From: Pseudoselenomonas ruminantium
GTDB taxonomy: Bacteria; Bacillota; Negativicutes; Selenomonadales; Selenomonadaceae
Direction of reading: 5' to 3'
Length of the DNA stretch: 47,973 bases
Assembly (NCBI GenBank): GCA_015058575.1
Contig: SVBZ01000001.1
Coordinates: 1-47,973 of the forward strand
Shown: positions 25,508-32,668 of the stretch, one piece after another
How the letters are laid out: each line of letters begins with the position of its first letter
Numbering within the stretch: position 1 is the first letter of the stretch
Notes under the pieces: generated by a model
The model's input: only the letters and a program-made list of their open reading frames with translations
The model's database searches: none
What the model was told of the DNA's origin: nothing
Program-made: the position numbers and the translations under genes

Positions 25508-25924
25508 ATGTCGAGAAATATCCTTGTACCAGTAGATGGGTCGGAAGGTTCGGATCGTGCTGTCGCACAGGCAATTGCGCTGGCTGAAGCCTGCGAAGCT
25601 AAGCTGAACTTCCTGTATGTGGCCAATATCAACCAGCTGGCCATCAATGCCTGCCTCTCGGATGCAATTCTGGAGGCTGTTACCAAGGCTGGCAATGTCA
25701 TCCTTGATCGTGCGATGGAGATGGTTCCGTCTGGCATCGAGAAGGAGGCTTTTTCTGAGACAGGGTCGCCGGCAGTCGTTATTCTTGACTTTGCGACGAC
25801 CAATGATATGGATATGATTGTCATGGGCAGCAGGGGGCTCGGTGTAGTCAAGGGCGTGTTGCTCGGCAGTGTCAGCCAGTATATCGTTGAACAGTCCAAG
25901 TGTCCGGTACTGGTCGTGAAATAA
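25508..25924 (+). CDS. Universal stress protein, UspA family (second of a pair)
   Basis: A 138-residue USP with NILVPVDGSEGSDRAV at the start and GSRGLGVVKGVLLGSVSQYIV near the end, again the G-x2-G-x9-G-S nucleotide-binding signature. It is similar in layout to the preceding gene but differs over much of the middle, so it is a diverged paralogue rather than a recent copy. AAGGGGG precedes the ATG. It ends at a strong hairpin shared with the convergent nrdG gene. Confidence 0.92.
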   Translation: MSRNILVPVDGSEGSDRAVAQAIALAEACEAKLNFLYVANINQLAINACLSDAILEAVTKAGNVILDRAMEMVPSGIEKEAFSETGSPAVVILDFATTNDMDMIVMGSRGLGVVKGVLLGSVSQYIVEQSKCPVLVVK

Positions 25925-25940
25925 GGAAACATAAACAATA

Positions 25941-25990
25941 AAAAGGAGCAGCAGGAAGTTGTGGATAACTTCCTGCTGCTCCTTTTAGGT
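25941..25990. terminator. Shared bidirectional terminator between usp and nrdG
   Basis: A 20-bp perfect stem (25941-25960 with 25967-25986), loop of 6. It is flanked by A and T runs in both directions. The last bases of nrdG lie within its right arm. Confidence 0.93.
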
Positions 25991-26488
25991 ATCTGTGTAT
26001 AAAAGTTTTATTTTACCGGTCTTGCGCCAGTGATGCATATCGATGATACGCTGGTTTGCAGAGCCACGGAAGGCCAGCGTGAGATCGCGCTGCTCTGCAA
26101 GGTAGCGGCCGTCGATGAGCACATCGACTTCGGCGAGCAGAGCATCAATCGCGGGATTGCGGCGCAGCTGCAGCTCTTCCAGCGTGAAGCCGGTGTAACT
26201 CCAGACGGTCAGGCCACGTGTATGGATTTCGTGGGCAAGACGTGCCAGCGGGGCAGGCTGCATAAAAGGCTCGCCACCACTGAATGTGATGCCAGCAAGC
26301 AGCGGGTTGGCGTCAACTTTGGCCAGGATGGCCGCGATGGTCGTTTCACGCCCGCCATGAAAGTCGTGCGTGGCAGGATTATGGCAGCCAGGGCAGTGAT
26401 GCGGGCAGCCCTGTGTGAAGACTGTCAGCCGCATGCCCTCACCGTCAACCATTGAGTCATCAATGATACCAGCAATCTGCAGTTTCAT
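25985..26488 (-). CDS. nrdG: Anaerobic ribonucleotide reductase activating protein
   Basis: A 167-residue radical-SAM activase that makes the glycyl radical on NrdD. The cluster motif is Cys28-x3-Cys32-x2-Cys35 in GCPHHCPGCHNP, followed by the SAM-site TFSGGEPFMQ. I use the ATG at 26488, two bases after the stop of the upstream 94-residue gene; the longer frame has no independent start signal. No clear Shine-Dalgarno is seen, which suggests coupling to that gene. Length and motif fit NrdG rather than PflA (about 245 residues). The full-length NrdD gene is not in the window. Confidence 0.93.
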   Translation of the reverse strand: MKLQIAGIIDDSMVDGEGMRLTVFTQGCPHHCPGCHNPATHDFHGGRETTIAAILAKVDANPLLAGITFSGGEPFMQPAPLARLAHEIHTRGLTVWSYTGFTLEELQLRRNPAIDALLAEVDVLIDGRYLAEQRDLTLAFRGSANQRIIDMHHWRKTGKIKLLYTDT

Positions 26489-26490
26489 CG

Positions 26491-26775
26491 TCAGTGCATG
26501 CCGTGTTTGACGCGGTCGTGTTCCTCGCATCGCTTGGCATCGTTCCAGCGGTCGATTGTGCCGACGAGATAGCCTGTGATGCGGCGGATGCGCTCGAATT
26601 TATGTGGCTGCAGGACATAATCGATGTTTACCGTATCATCGTCAGCAGCCGAGATGCGCAGCGTGTCGATCTTATCGTTTGTCTCGTTTTCGACATAGTC
26701 GATGTAGTTGATGATTTCCTGCTCGGAAACATCGGAAAGTCCTTCAATCGTTACATCAATACCATTTACTACCAT
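26491..26775 (-). CDS. Stand-alone glycyl-radical C-terminal domain, NrdD-like
   Basis: A 94-residue protein whose last 37 residues match the end of class III ribonucleotide reductase: ERIRRITGYLVGTIDRWND then KR and DRVKHG. Gly68 in RITGYL sits where NrdD has its radical glycine; the usual pattern has C, S or A just before the Gly and here it is Thr. The four zinc cysteines that precede this region in NrdD are missing, and the first 55 residues are an acidic segment I cannot place. It directly precedes nrdG behind NrdR-like boxes. It could be a spare radical domain (as YfiD is for PFL), a subunit of a split enzyme, or a regulator. Confidence 0.65.
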   Translation of the reverse strand: MVVNGIDVTIEGLSDVSEQEIINYIDYVENETNDKIDTLRISAADDDTVNIDYVLQPHKFERIRRITGYLVGTIDRWNDAKRCEEHDRVKHGMH

Positions 26776-26858
26776 GATAATCCCCCGTCCTTTTATCTAT
26801 TGCAAGGGCGCTTCAGCGCCGGATGTTTTGATGCAAGGCTGTGCTTGAATCTGAACAA

Positions 26859-26888
26859 ATTATACAATATATATGGGGTGATAGTCAA
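26859..26888 (-). promoter_or_regulatory. Promoter of the nrd gene pair
   Basis: On the minus strand TTGACT (26883-26888), 18 bp, TATAAT (26859-26864). The leader carries a GC-rich hairpin at 26807-26820 (5-bp stem, TTCA loop). Confidence 0.75.
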
Positions 26889-26909
26889 TAGACATACTAT
26901 ATATTGTTA
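26862..26909. promoter_or_regulatory. Two tandem NrdR-box-like sites
   Basis: 26862-26877 (ATACAATATATATGGG) and 26894-26909 (ATACTATATATTGTTA) match the NrdR consensus ACACwATATnTwGTGT at about 12 and 13 of 16 positions. Their starts are 32 bp apart, three helical turns, the usual spacing of NrdR box pairs. They cover the -10 and flank the -35. Confidence 0.6.
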
Positions 26910-26936
26910 TCAACAGATTATTTTTCCGATTGTGGA

Positions 26937-27989
26937 TTACGAGTGGATAACCGTGCGGATCGGGTAGGGGATATCGATTCCCTCTTCGCGATATCGTTTG
27001 GTGAGTGCTTTGATGAATTCATGGCGGATGATGAATTGATGGTCAAAACGGCTGGAATGCATGAGTACATTGAAATCGATGCTGGACTCGCCAAAGGTGT
27101 GGAAGCGTACCGCAGGTTTGATTGTTACGTCTTTATCGACTTCCTGCAAAGTTTTTTCTGCGACTTCGATGGTTACGCGTTCGACCAGATCGAGATCGCT
27201 GCCATAGGCAACGCCGATGGGGATTTTGATGACGATGTCACGGTGCGGCATACTGAAATTGGTAATAATGGAGGAAGCGATTTTTTGGTTTGGAACGACG
27301 ACCATATTGGCGTCGCCGGCAGGCACAATAGTCGTGAAGCGCCAAGTGATGTCAGTAACGCGTCCCTCTTCCCCTGTGCTGAGGCGGATGTAGTCGCCGA
27401 TACGCAGCTGTTTGGATAGGATGAGGTGCAGGCCCGAGAAAATATTGGCCAGTGTCTCCTGCAATGAGAGTGCGACGGCCATACCACCGACACCCAAAGC
27501 GGTGAGGATGGGGGCAATCGATATGCCATAATATTGAAGGATGACAAGGCCGCCCATCGCGTAGATGATGCAGTTGACGATGGCATTGAGCAGTGTCGTT
27601 TTGGGCAGTTTCTGCTGTGAGCGTTCAATCTGCATATTGATGATGCCACTGACGGCACGGGCGATGACGCGTGTAATCGATAGGATGATGACCGTGAATA
27701 AAATATAGGAAAAAATGCGTACAAGCGGCTCGATGATGTCGATGGTGTTGACAATCCAGTAGAGGCCGACAACCAGGCAGAGTGAAATCGGTACGCCCTG
27801 CAAGGCATTGATGAAAATGTATTGCCAGCTGGCTTCATCGGTGTCTAGATGGTGGGCAACCCGCCGATGGATGATGCGGTTGATGGTGATGCCGGCTGTA
27901 AGCGATGCCAATAAGATGCAGCCAGGAATGATCAGCATTTCGAGGAGATGGGCCCAGTCTACCCAGGCCATCCATGTTAAATTAGGCAA
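26937..27989 (-). CDS. Small-conductance mechanosensitive channel, MscS family
   Basis: A 350-residue channel with about five hydrophobic segments; the last, near residues 160-190, is the pore helix (ILTALGVGGMAVALSLQETLANIFSG, here named by its start ILTALGVGG). The beta domain follows (IRLSTGEEGRVTDITWRFT, VVVPNQKIASSIITNFS), then the C-terminal alpha/beta part. These channels open when membrane tension rises and release solutes on osmotic downshock. The start is a TTG at 27989 seven bases after AGGGGG. It is transcribed away from the acetyltransferase gene. It has more N-terminal helices than E. coli MscS, like the YnaI/YbdG class. Confidence 0.92.
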   Translation of the reverse strand: MPNLTWMAWVDWAHLLEMLIIPGCILLASLTAGITINRIIHRRVAHHLDTDEASWQYIFINALQGVPISLCLVVGLYWIVNTIDIIEPLVRIFSYILFTVIILSITRVIARAVSGIINMQIERSQQKLPKTTLLNAIVNCIIYAMGGLVILQYYGISIAPILTALGVGGMAVALSLQETLANIFSGLHLILSKQLRIGDYIRLSTGEEGRVTDITWRFTTIVPAGDANMVVVPNQKIASSIITNFSMPHRDIVIKIPIGVAYGSDLDLVERVTIEVAEKTLQEVDKDVTIKPAVRFHTFGESSIDFNVLMHSSRFDHQFIIRHEFIKALTKRYREEGIDIPYPIRTVIHS

Positions 27990-28027
27990 AAAAATACCCC
28001 CTTATCGTGTTTTCGTGACAGGATTAC

Positions 28028-28056
28028 TTGAACTAAAAAATCTCTCTAATTATACT
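28028..28056 (+). promoter_or_regulatory. Sigma-A promoter of the acetyltransferase gene
   Basis: TTGAAC (28028-28033), 17 bp, TATACT (28051-28056), about 55 bp before the ATG. Confidence 0.7.
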
Positions 28057-28111
28057 ATACCTATGTGAAAAGAAAAGGCATTTTCATGAATTAAGGAAAC
28101 GGAGTGATAGC

Positions 28112-28654
28112 ATGGCCGAGATTTTGCAAGCGGGAGAACGTTTGCAGCTGCGCAGAGCGGAGCTTACGGATTTAGACTATATAATGAAGCTTGAGTACGA
28201 ACCGGAAAACCTTAAGTTCATCGTACCCTTTGACCGGGATTTCCATACGCGCATCATAACGGAAGGCAAGGCGGCGATGGATGTCATTGTCGAAGAACGA
28301 GCGACCGGAGCAGCTGCCGGTTATCTGATGATCAACGGTTTGACGACACCCGCTAAGGAAATCGAGTGGACGCATGTAATCATCGGCAAAAAAGGGCTGG
28401 GCTACGGGCATGAAGCGATGAAGCTCTTGAAGGCCTGGGCGTTTGATACGCTGGGATTCCATCGGGCTTGGCTCGATTGCAAGGACTACAATGCGCGCGC
28501 TCTGCATCTATATGAGTCGGAAGGTATGCTGCGCGAAGGTTTGATCCGTGAGACAATCCTGACCAATGGTGTTTATGAGAATCTCGTGATACTCGGCATT
28601 CTTGACCGTGAATATCGTGCGCGCAAGGCGCAGGGATTGGAGCTTGGCTGCTGA
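28112..28654 (+). CDS. GNAT-family N-acetyltransferase (RimJ/RimL-like)
   Basis: A 180-residue acetyl-CoA-dependent acetyltransferase. The N-terminus LQLRRAELTDLDYIMKLE is the typical Acetyltransf_3 opening. Motif A is WTHVIIGKKGLGYGHEAMKLL, with the GxGxG/A-type loop reading KGLGYGHEA. Motif B is NARALHLYESEGMLREGLIRE, broken up here as NARALHLYESEGM. This layout is shared by RimJ/RimL, SpeG and many resistance or detoxifying enzymes, so the substrate (protein N-terminus, polyamine or small amine) is open. CGGAG precedes the ATG. Monocistronic, with a hairpin after the gene. Confidence 0.88.
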   Translation: MAEILQAGERLQLRRAELTDLDYIMKLEYEPENLKFIVPFDRDFHTRIITEGKAAMDVIVEERATGAAAGYLMINGLTTPAKEIEWTHVIIGKKGLGYGHEAMKLLKAWAFDTLGFHRAWLDCKDYNARALHLYESEGMLREGLIRETILTNGVYENLVILGILDREYRARKAQGLELGC

Positions 28655-28684
28655 TTGTCGTTGATGGGTAGAAATAAGAAAAAC

Positions 28685-28745
28685 AGGACACATGTTTAGA
28701 AAACACGATGAAATACGTGGTACTTAAAGACATGTGTCCTTTTAT
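28685..28745 (+). terminator. Long-hairpin terminator
   Basis: An 11-bp perfect outer stem (28685-28695 with 28730-28740) and a nested CACG/CGTG stem, followed by a short T-rich stretch. It probably ends the acetyltransferase transcript, though the loop is unusually long. Confidence 0.6.
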
Positions 28746-28762
28746 TATGCGAGGGAAAGCGA

Positions 28763-28806
28763 TACAATAATAGCAACAAAGGGAAAAGCGATGATGTGAT
28801 TCATCA
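28763..28806 (+). promoter_or_regulatory. Possible deo operon -10 and operator
   Basis: TACAAT (28763-28768) has only a poor -35. Twenty-four bp further on, 28792-28806 reads TGATG-TGATT-CATCA, an inverted repeat with 5-bp arms that could be a repressor site. Confidence 0.35.
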
Positions 28807-28848
28807 ATCTTTGTAAATATCGTGACCTATATATTGGGAGGAATTATC

Positions 28849-29508
28849 ATGAACGCAACGGAAATCTTAGCATGTGTCGACCACACGTATCTGAAACAGA
28901 CGGCGACCTGGGCTGATATTGAAAAGATCTGCGATGAGGCAGTAGAATATCATACGGCCACGGTTATGGTGCCGTCTTGTTTTGTATCGCGCATCAAGGC
29001 ACAGTATGGGGATTCGCTCAAGATTGCAACGGTAGTAGGCTTCCCAAACGGTAACTGCAACACAGCAGCCAAGATTGCTGAGACGGCACAGGCTTTGGCT
29101 GATGGTGCAGTAGAGATTGATATGGTCATCAATATCGGCATGCTCAAGGCTGGCGAGACGGAGTATGTCACCGAAGAGATCCGTGCCCTCAAGCGTCTCT
29201 GCGGCGAGCGCGTGCTCAAGGTCATCGTTGAGACCTGCTTCTTGACGGAAGCAGAAAAGATTGCTGCTTGTGAGTGTGTGACGAAGGCTGGTGCAGATAT
29301 CATCAAGACGTCGACGGGCTTTGGTTCCGCTGGTGCCAAGCTCGAGGATATCGAGCTTTTCAAGAAGCATATCGGCAAAGGCGTTGAGATGAAGGCTGCT
29401 GGCGGCATCCATACGCGTGAGGAAATGGAAAGTTTCCTCGCGGCTGGCTGCACGCGTCTTGGCGCCAGTGCTGCGGTCAAGGTACTTAAAGATGAAATCG
29501 ACAAGTAA
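28849..29508 (+). CDS. deoC: Deoxyribose-phosphate aldolase
   Basis: Cleaves 2-deoxyribose-5-phosphate into glyceraldehyde-3-phosphate and acetaldehyde, the last step of deoxynucleoside breakdown. The 219-residue length is usual for the short bacterial form. The Schiff-base Lys153 lies in DIIKTSTGFG, and the second conserved lysine is in VEMKAAGGI. VVGFPNGN is the family's early signature. I use the ATG at 28849, which follows GGGAGGA; the longer frame starts within the leader. First gene of the deo operon. Confidence 0.96.
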   Translation: MNATEILACVDHTYLKQTATWADIEKICDEAVEYHTATVMVPSCFVSRIKAQYGDSLKIATVVGFPNGNCNTAAKIAETAQALADGAVEIDMVINIGMLKAGETEYVTEEIRALKRLCGERVLKVIVETCFLTEAEKIAACECVTKAGADIIKTSTGFGSAGAKLEDIELFKKHIGKGVEMKAAGGIHTREEMESFLAAGCTRLGASAAVKVLKDEIDK

Positions 29509-29538
29509 TAGTGGTACTGACGAAGGGAATGGTATCAA

Positions 29539-30720
29539 GTGAGTAAGTTTAAACGTGCGTTTATCCTTGTATTGGATAGCTACGGCATTGGCCGTGAGCC
29601 GGATGCACCGGAGTTTGGTGACGATGTTTGCAATACGCTCAAATCCATCGCTGCATCCCCAAAATATGATACGCCGAACATGAAGAAGCTCGGTCTGTTC
29701 AACATTGACGGTGTGGACTGTGGCACGCCGGAGGCCGAGCCGATTGGCTCTTTTGCCCGCCTGCGTGAACTTTCGCGTGGTAAGGATACGACGACGGGGC
29801 ATTGGGAGATTGCAGGTATCGTATCCGAGCGGCCAATGCCGACGTATCCTGATGGTTTCCCTGCGGACCTCATCACAAAACTGGAGAAAGCTTTTGGCAA
29901 GAAAATTCTCTGCAATAAGCCGTATTCGGGTACGCAGGTTATCCATGATTATGGGCAGGAGCAGGAAAAGACGGGCGGACTTATCGTCTATACGTCGGCA
30001 GACAGCGTCTTCCAGATCGCTGCCAACGAAGCTGATGTGCCTGTTGAGGAGCTCTATGGCTACTGCAAGACGGCCCGTGAAATCCTGCAGGGAGAGCATG
30101 GTGTCGGCCGTGTCATTGCCCGTCCGTATGTCGGTAAATTCCCAGATTATACGCGCACGTCGCGCCGTCATGACTTCTCGCTTGATCCGACGGGCGATAC
30201 CATGCTGGATGCGTTGCAGCGCAAGGGGCTGGACACGATTGGTGTCGGCAAGATTGCAGATATCTTTGCCGGCCGCAGCATCAGCCGCAGCCTGGGCATC
30301 AACAAAGATAATGTCGATGGCATGGAAAAGACGCTCAAACTCATGGATGAGGACTTTGAAGGCCTGTGTTTTGTAAACCTGGTCGACTTTGATATGCAGT
30401 ATGGCCATCGCCGTAATATCGATGGCTATGCTGAGGCAGCTACGGTATTTGACCGTCAGCTTGGCGAGTTCATGGCCAAGATGCGCGATGACGATGTGCT
30501 GATGATTACGGCTGACCATGGCTGCGATCCAGGCGCTCCGGGTACGGACCATACGCGTGAGTATGTGCCATTGCTTGTCTATGGCAAACAAATAAAGGCT
30601 GGCTTGAATCTGGGGACGTATCCGACGTTTGCAATGATTGGCGCAACGATTGCCGACATGTTTGGCTGCGAACTCAAGACGAAGGGCGAGAGCCTGCTGC
30701 CGCGGCTGATAAAAGACTGA
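29539..30720 (+). CDS. deoB: Phosphopentomutase
   Basis: Interconverts (deoxy)ribose-1-phosphate and 5-phosphate. The 393-residue protein of the alkaline-phosphatase superfamily has metal ligands in VLDSYGIG at the N-terminus and in MITADHGCDPG and GTDHTREYVP near the C-terminus. The phospho-threonine region reads KDTTTGHWEIAG. The start is GTG at 29539 after AAGGGA. It links pyrimidine-nucleoside phosphorylase (next gene) to DeoC, so the three genes form a complete route from deoxynucleoside to glycolysis. Confidence 0.96.
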   Translation: MSKFKRAFILVLDSYGIGREPDAPEFGDDVCNTLKSIAASPKYDTPNMKKLGLFNIDGVDCGTPEAEPIGSFARLRELSRGKDTTTGHWEIAGIVSERPMPTYPDGFPADLITKLEKAFGKKILCNKPYSGTQVIHDYGQEQEKTGGLIVYTSADSVFQIAANEADVPVEELYGYCKTAREILQGEHGVGRVIARPYVGKFPDYTRTSRRHDFSLDPTGDTMLDALQRKGLDTIGVGKIADIFAGRSISRSLGINKDNVDGMEKTLKLMDEDFEGLCFVNLVDFDMQYGHRRNIDGYAEAATVFDRQLGEFMAKMRDDDVLMITADHGCDPGAPGTDHTREYVPLLVYGKQIKAGLNLGTYPTFAMIGATIADMFGCELKTKGESLLPRLIKD

Positions 30721-30727
30721 AAATAAG

Positions 30728-30746
30728 GGGGAGGTCATACCTCCCC
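30728..30746 (+). other. Intercistronic hairpin between deoB and pdp
   Basis: GGGGAGGT (30728-30735) pairs with ACCTCCCC (30739-30746) around a CAT loop. There is no T run, so it is more likely an RNA-stability or processing element than a terminator. Confidence 0.6.
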
Positions 30747-30771
30747 TGTTACATAAAGGAGATATGCAGCA

Positions 30772-32094
30772 ATGAGAATGTATGATCTTATCACGAAGAA
30801 AAAACATGGCGAGGTCCTGACGGATGAGGAAATCCAGTTCATGATCACGGGTTATGTCAATGGTGAGATTCCTGACTATCAGATGTCAGCAATGACCATG
30901 GCCATCTGGTTCAATGGCATGAACGATCATGAAATTACGGAACTCACGAAAGTCATGGCACAGTCAGGCGATATGATCGATTTGTCGGCTATTGCTGGCA
31001 AGAAGGTCGACAAGCATTCCACGGGTGGTGTTGGAGATAAGACGACGCTGATTGTGGCACCTATCGTAGCTGCTTGTGGCGGTAAGGTTGCCAAGATGTC
31101 CGGCCGTGGGCTTGGACATACGGGCGGCACGGTTGATAAGCTTGAGGCAATTCCGGGCTACCGTACAGTGCTCGATCGCAAGGAATTCTTCGATACAGTC
31201 AACAAATGCGGCATGAGCCTTATTGGCCAGTCGGGCAATCTGGCACCGGCGGATAAGAAACTCTATGCGCTGCGTGATGTCACGGCTACGGTTGACAGCA
31301 TTCCGCTTATTGCTTCTTCGATCATGAGCAAGAAACTGGCGGCTGGCAGTGATTGCATTCTGCTGGATGTTAAGACGGGCAGCGGTGCTTTCATGAAGAC
31401 GCTTGATGATTCCATTAAGCTGGCGCAGACGATGGTAGCTATCGGTGAGGGGGCTGGCCGCCGTACGGTAGCCCTGATTACCGATATGGATACGCCGCTG
31501 GGCTTTGGTATCGGCAACAGCCTTGAAGTCATTGAGTCAATGGATGTCCTCAAGGGACGTGGTCCGGCTGACCTCACGGAAGTCTCACTGCAGCTGGCTG
31601 AGAATATGCTGTATCTCGTAGGCAAGGGCACGATTGAAGAGTGCCGCGCGATGGCGGAAAAGGCTATTGCGGATGGCAGTGCCTTTGAAACGTTCTGCAC
31701 GATGGTTCGCGAGCAGGGAGGCGATGACTCCGTACTGCGCGATTACGAGAAATTTGCCCAGGCACCGTACAAGCAGGAGATCCTGGCTGAGCGCGATGGC
31801 TTCATCACCAAGATGAATGCCGAGGAAATCGGTGAGACGTCGGTTATTCTTGGTGCTGGCCGCGAAACGAAGGACAGCGATATTGACTTCTCGGCGGGGC
31901 TGGTCCTGCACAAGAAGTTTGGCGATGCCGTCAAGAAAGGTGACAGCCTTGTAACGCTTTATACGTCCAAGGAAGCATCGCTGCAGGACGCTGAGCGCTT
32001 GTACCGTAAAGCAGTTGTCATCGGCGATACGCAGCCGGCCAAAGAGCCGTTGGTCTATGCGCGCGTGGAGAAGGACAAAGTCGAAAAGTATTGA
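30772..32094 (+). CDS. pdp: Pyrimidine-nucleoside phosphorylase
   Basis: Phosphorolysis of uridine, thymidine and deoxyuridine to the base and (deoxy)ribose-1-phosphate. The 440-residue protein shows KHSTGGVGDKTTL, KMSGRGLGHTGGTVDKLEAIPG (core MSGRGLGHTGG), and the TVDSIPLIASSIMSKKLAAG region. That layout is shared by Pdp of Bacillus and by DeoA thymidine phosphorylase; Pdp is the usual Firmicute form, and DeoA is the alternative. AAAGGAG precedes the ATG. Its product goes to DeoB upstream. Confidence 0.95.
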   Translation: MRMYDLITKKKHGEVLTDEEIQFMITGYVNGEIPDYQMSAMTMAIWFNGMNDHEITELTKVMAQSGDMIDLSAIAGKKVDKHSTGGVGDKTTLIVAPIVAACGGKVAKMSGRGLGHTGGTVDKLEAIPGYRTVLDRKEFFDTVNKCGMSLIGQSGNLAPADKKLYALRDVTATVDSIPLIASSIMSKKLAAGSDCILLDVKTGSGAFMKTLDDSIKLAQTMVAIGEGAGRRTVALITDMDTPLGFGIGNSLEVIESMDVLKGRGPADLTEVSLQLAENMLYLVGKGTIEECRAMAEKAIADGSAFETFCTMVREQGGDDSVLRDYEKFAQAPYKQEILAERDGFITKMNAEEIGETSVILGAGRETKDSDIDFSAGLVLHKKFGDAVKKGDSLVTLYTSKEASLQDAERLYRKAVVIGDTQPAKEPLVYARVEKDKVEKY

Positions 32095-32110
32095 TTGCTG
32101 CGGCGAGGGA

Positions 32111-32143
32111 TAAAGAATGCCTCCCTTAGGGAGGCATTCTTTA
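32111..32143 (+). terminator. Hairpin between pdp and cdd, possible attenuating terminator
   Basis: A 15-bp perfect stem (32111-32125 with 32129-32143) with a 3-nt loop. The following T run is short, so it may let part of the transcripts through to cdd. Confidence 0.6.
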
Positions 32144-32188
32144 TCGGCACAATTGTCAATAAATTTTGTATTGAGGGAGTGTTTTAGC

Positions 32189-32575
32189 GTGAATGACAAA
32201 GAACTGATTGAAGTTGCACGTAAGTATCGGGAATTTTCCTATAGTCCGTACTCCAACTTCAAAGTCGGTGCGGCGGTGTTGACGAAGAAAGGCAATGTCT
32301 ACGGTGGCTGCAATGTAGAGAATTCAAGTTATCCGTTGACCAACTGTGCTGAGCGTACGGCCATCTTCAAGGCAGTATCCGAAGGCGAGCGCGAGATTGA
32401 AGCCATTGCTTTGATTGCGGATACCGAGGGGCCATGCTCACCCTGTGGTGCCTGCCGTCAAGTCATGGGAGAGTTTCACATCAACCGCATCATCATGGCA
32501 AATCTCAAGGGGGATGTAAAGGTGGTTACCCTGGAGGAAGTCCTTCCGTATGCTTTTTCCGAAAAAGATCTCTAA
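32189..32575 (+). CDS. cdd: Cytidine deaminase
   Basis: Deaminates cytidine and deoxycytidine to uridine and deoxyuridine. The 128-residue protein matches the homotetrameric Bacillus type. The zinc ligands are Cys53, Cys86 and Cys89, and Glu55 is the proton shuttle (NCAERTAIF and PCSPCGACRQ). FKVGAAVLTKKG and GGCNVENSSY are also conserved. The start is GTG at 32189 with GAGGGAG upstream; the frame continues upstream through the hairpin but that part is not family-like. Its products feed the upstream phosphorylase. Confidence 0.96.
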   Translation: MNDKELIEVARKYREFSYSPYSNFKVGAAVLTKKGNVYGGCNVENSSYPLTNCAERTAIFKAVSEGEREIEAIALIADTEGPCSPCGACRQVMGEFHINRIIMANLKGDVKVVTLEEVLPYAFSEKDL

Positions 32576-32589
32576 TTCCTAGATAAAGT

Positions 32590-32618
32590 TTGACAATACC
32601 AGATGCGTGTGCGAAAAT
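32590..32618 (+). promoter_or_regulatory. Possible promoter of the nucleoside transporter gene
   Basis: A perfect TTGACA (32590-32595) lies 17 bp before GAAAAT (32613-32618). The -10 is weak, so this may be a minor or regulated internal promoter. Confidence 0.45.
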
Positions 32619-32668
32619 AGGACTCGTGTCCTTATTTCTCATAATGCAAAAAGGAGAGAAAGAAAAAG

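Noticed and set aside
28867..30807. 646-codon open frame opposite deoC and deoB
   Set aside because: It spans two clear enzymes and their junction; Arg/His-rich translation with no domain.
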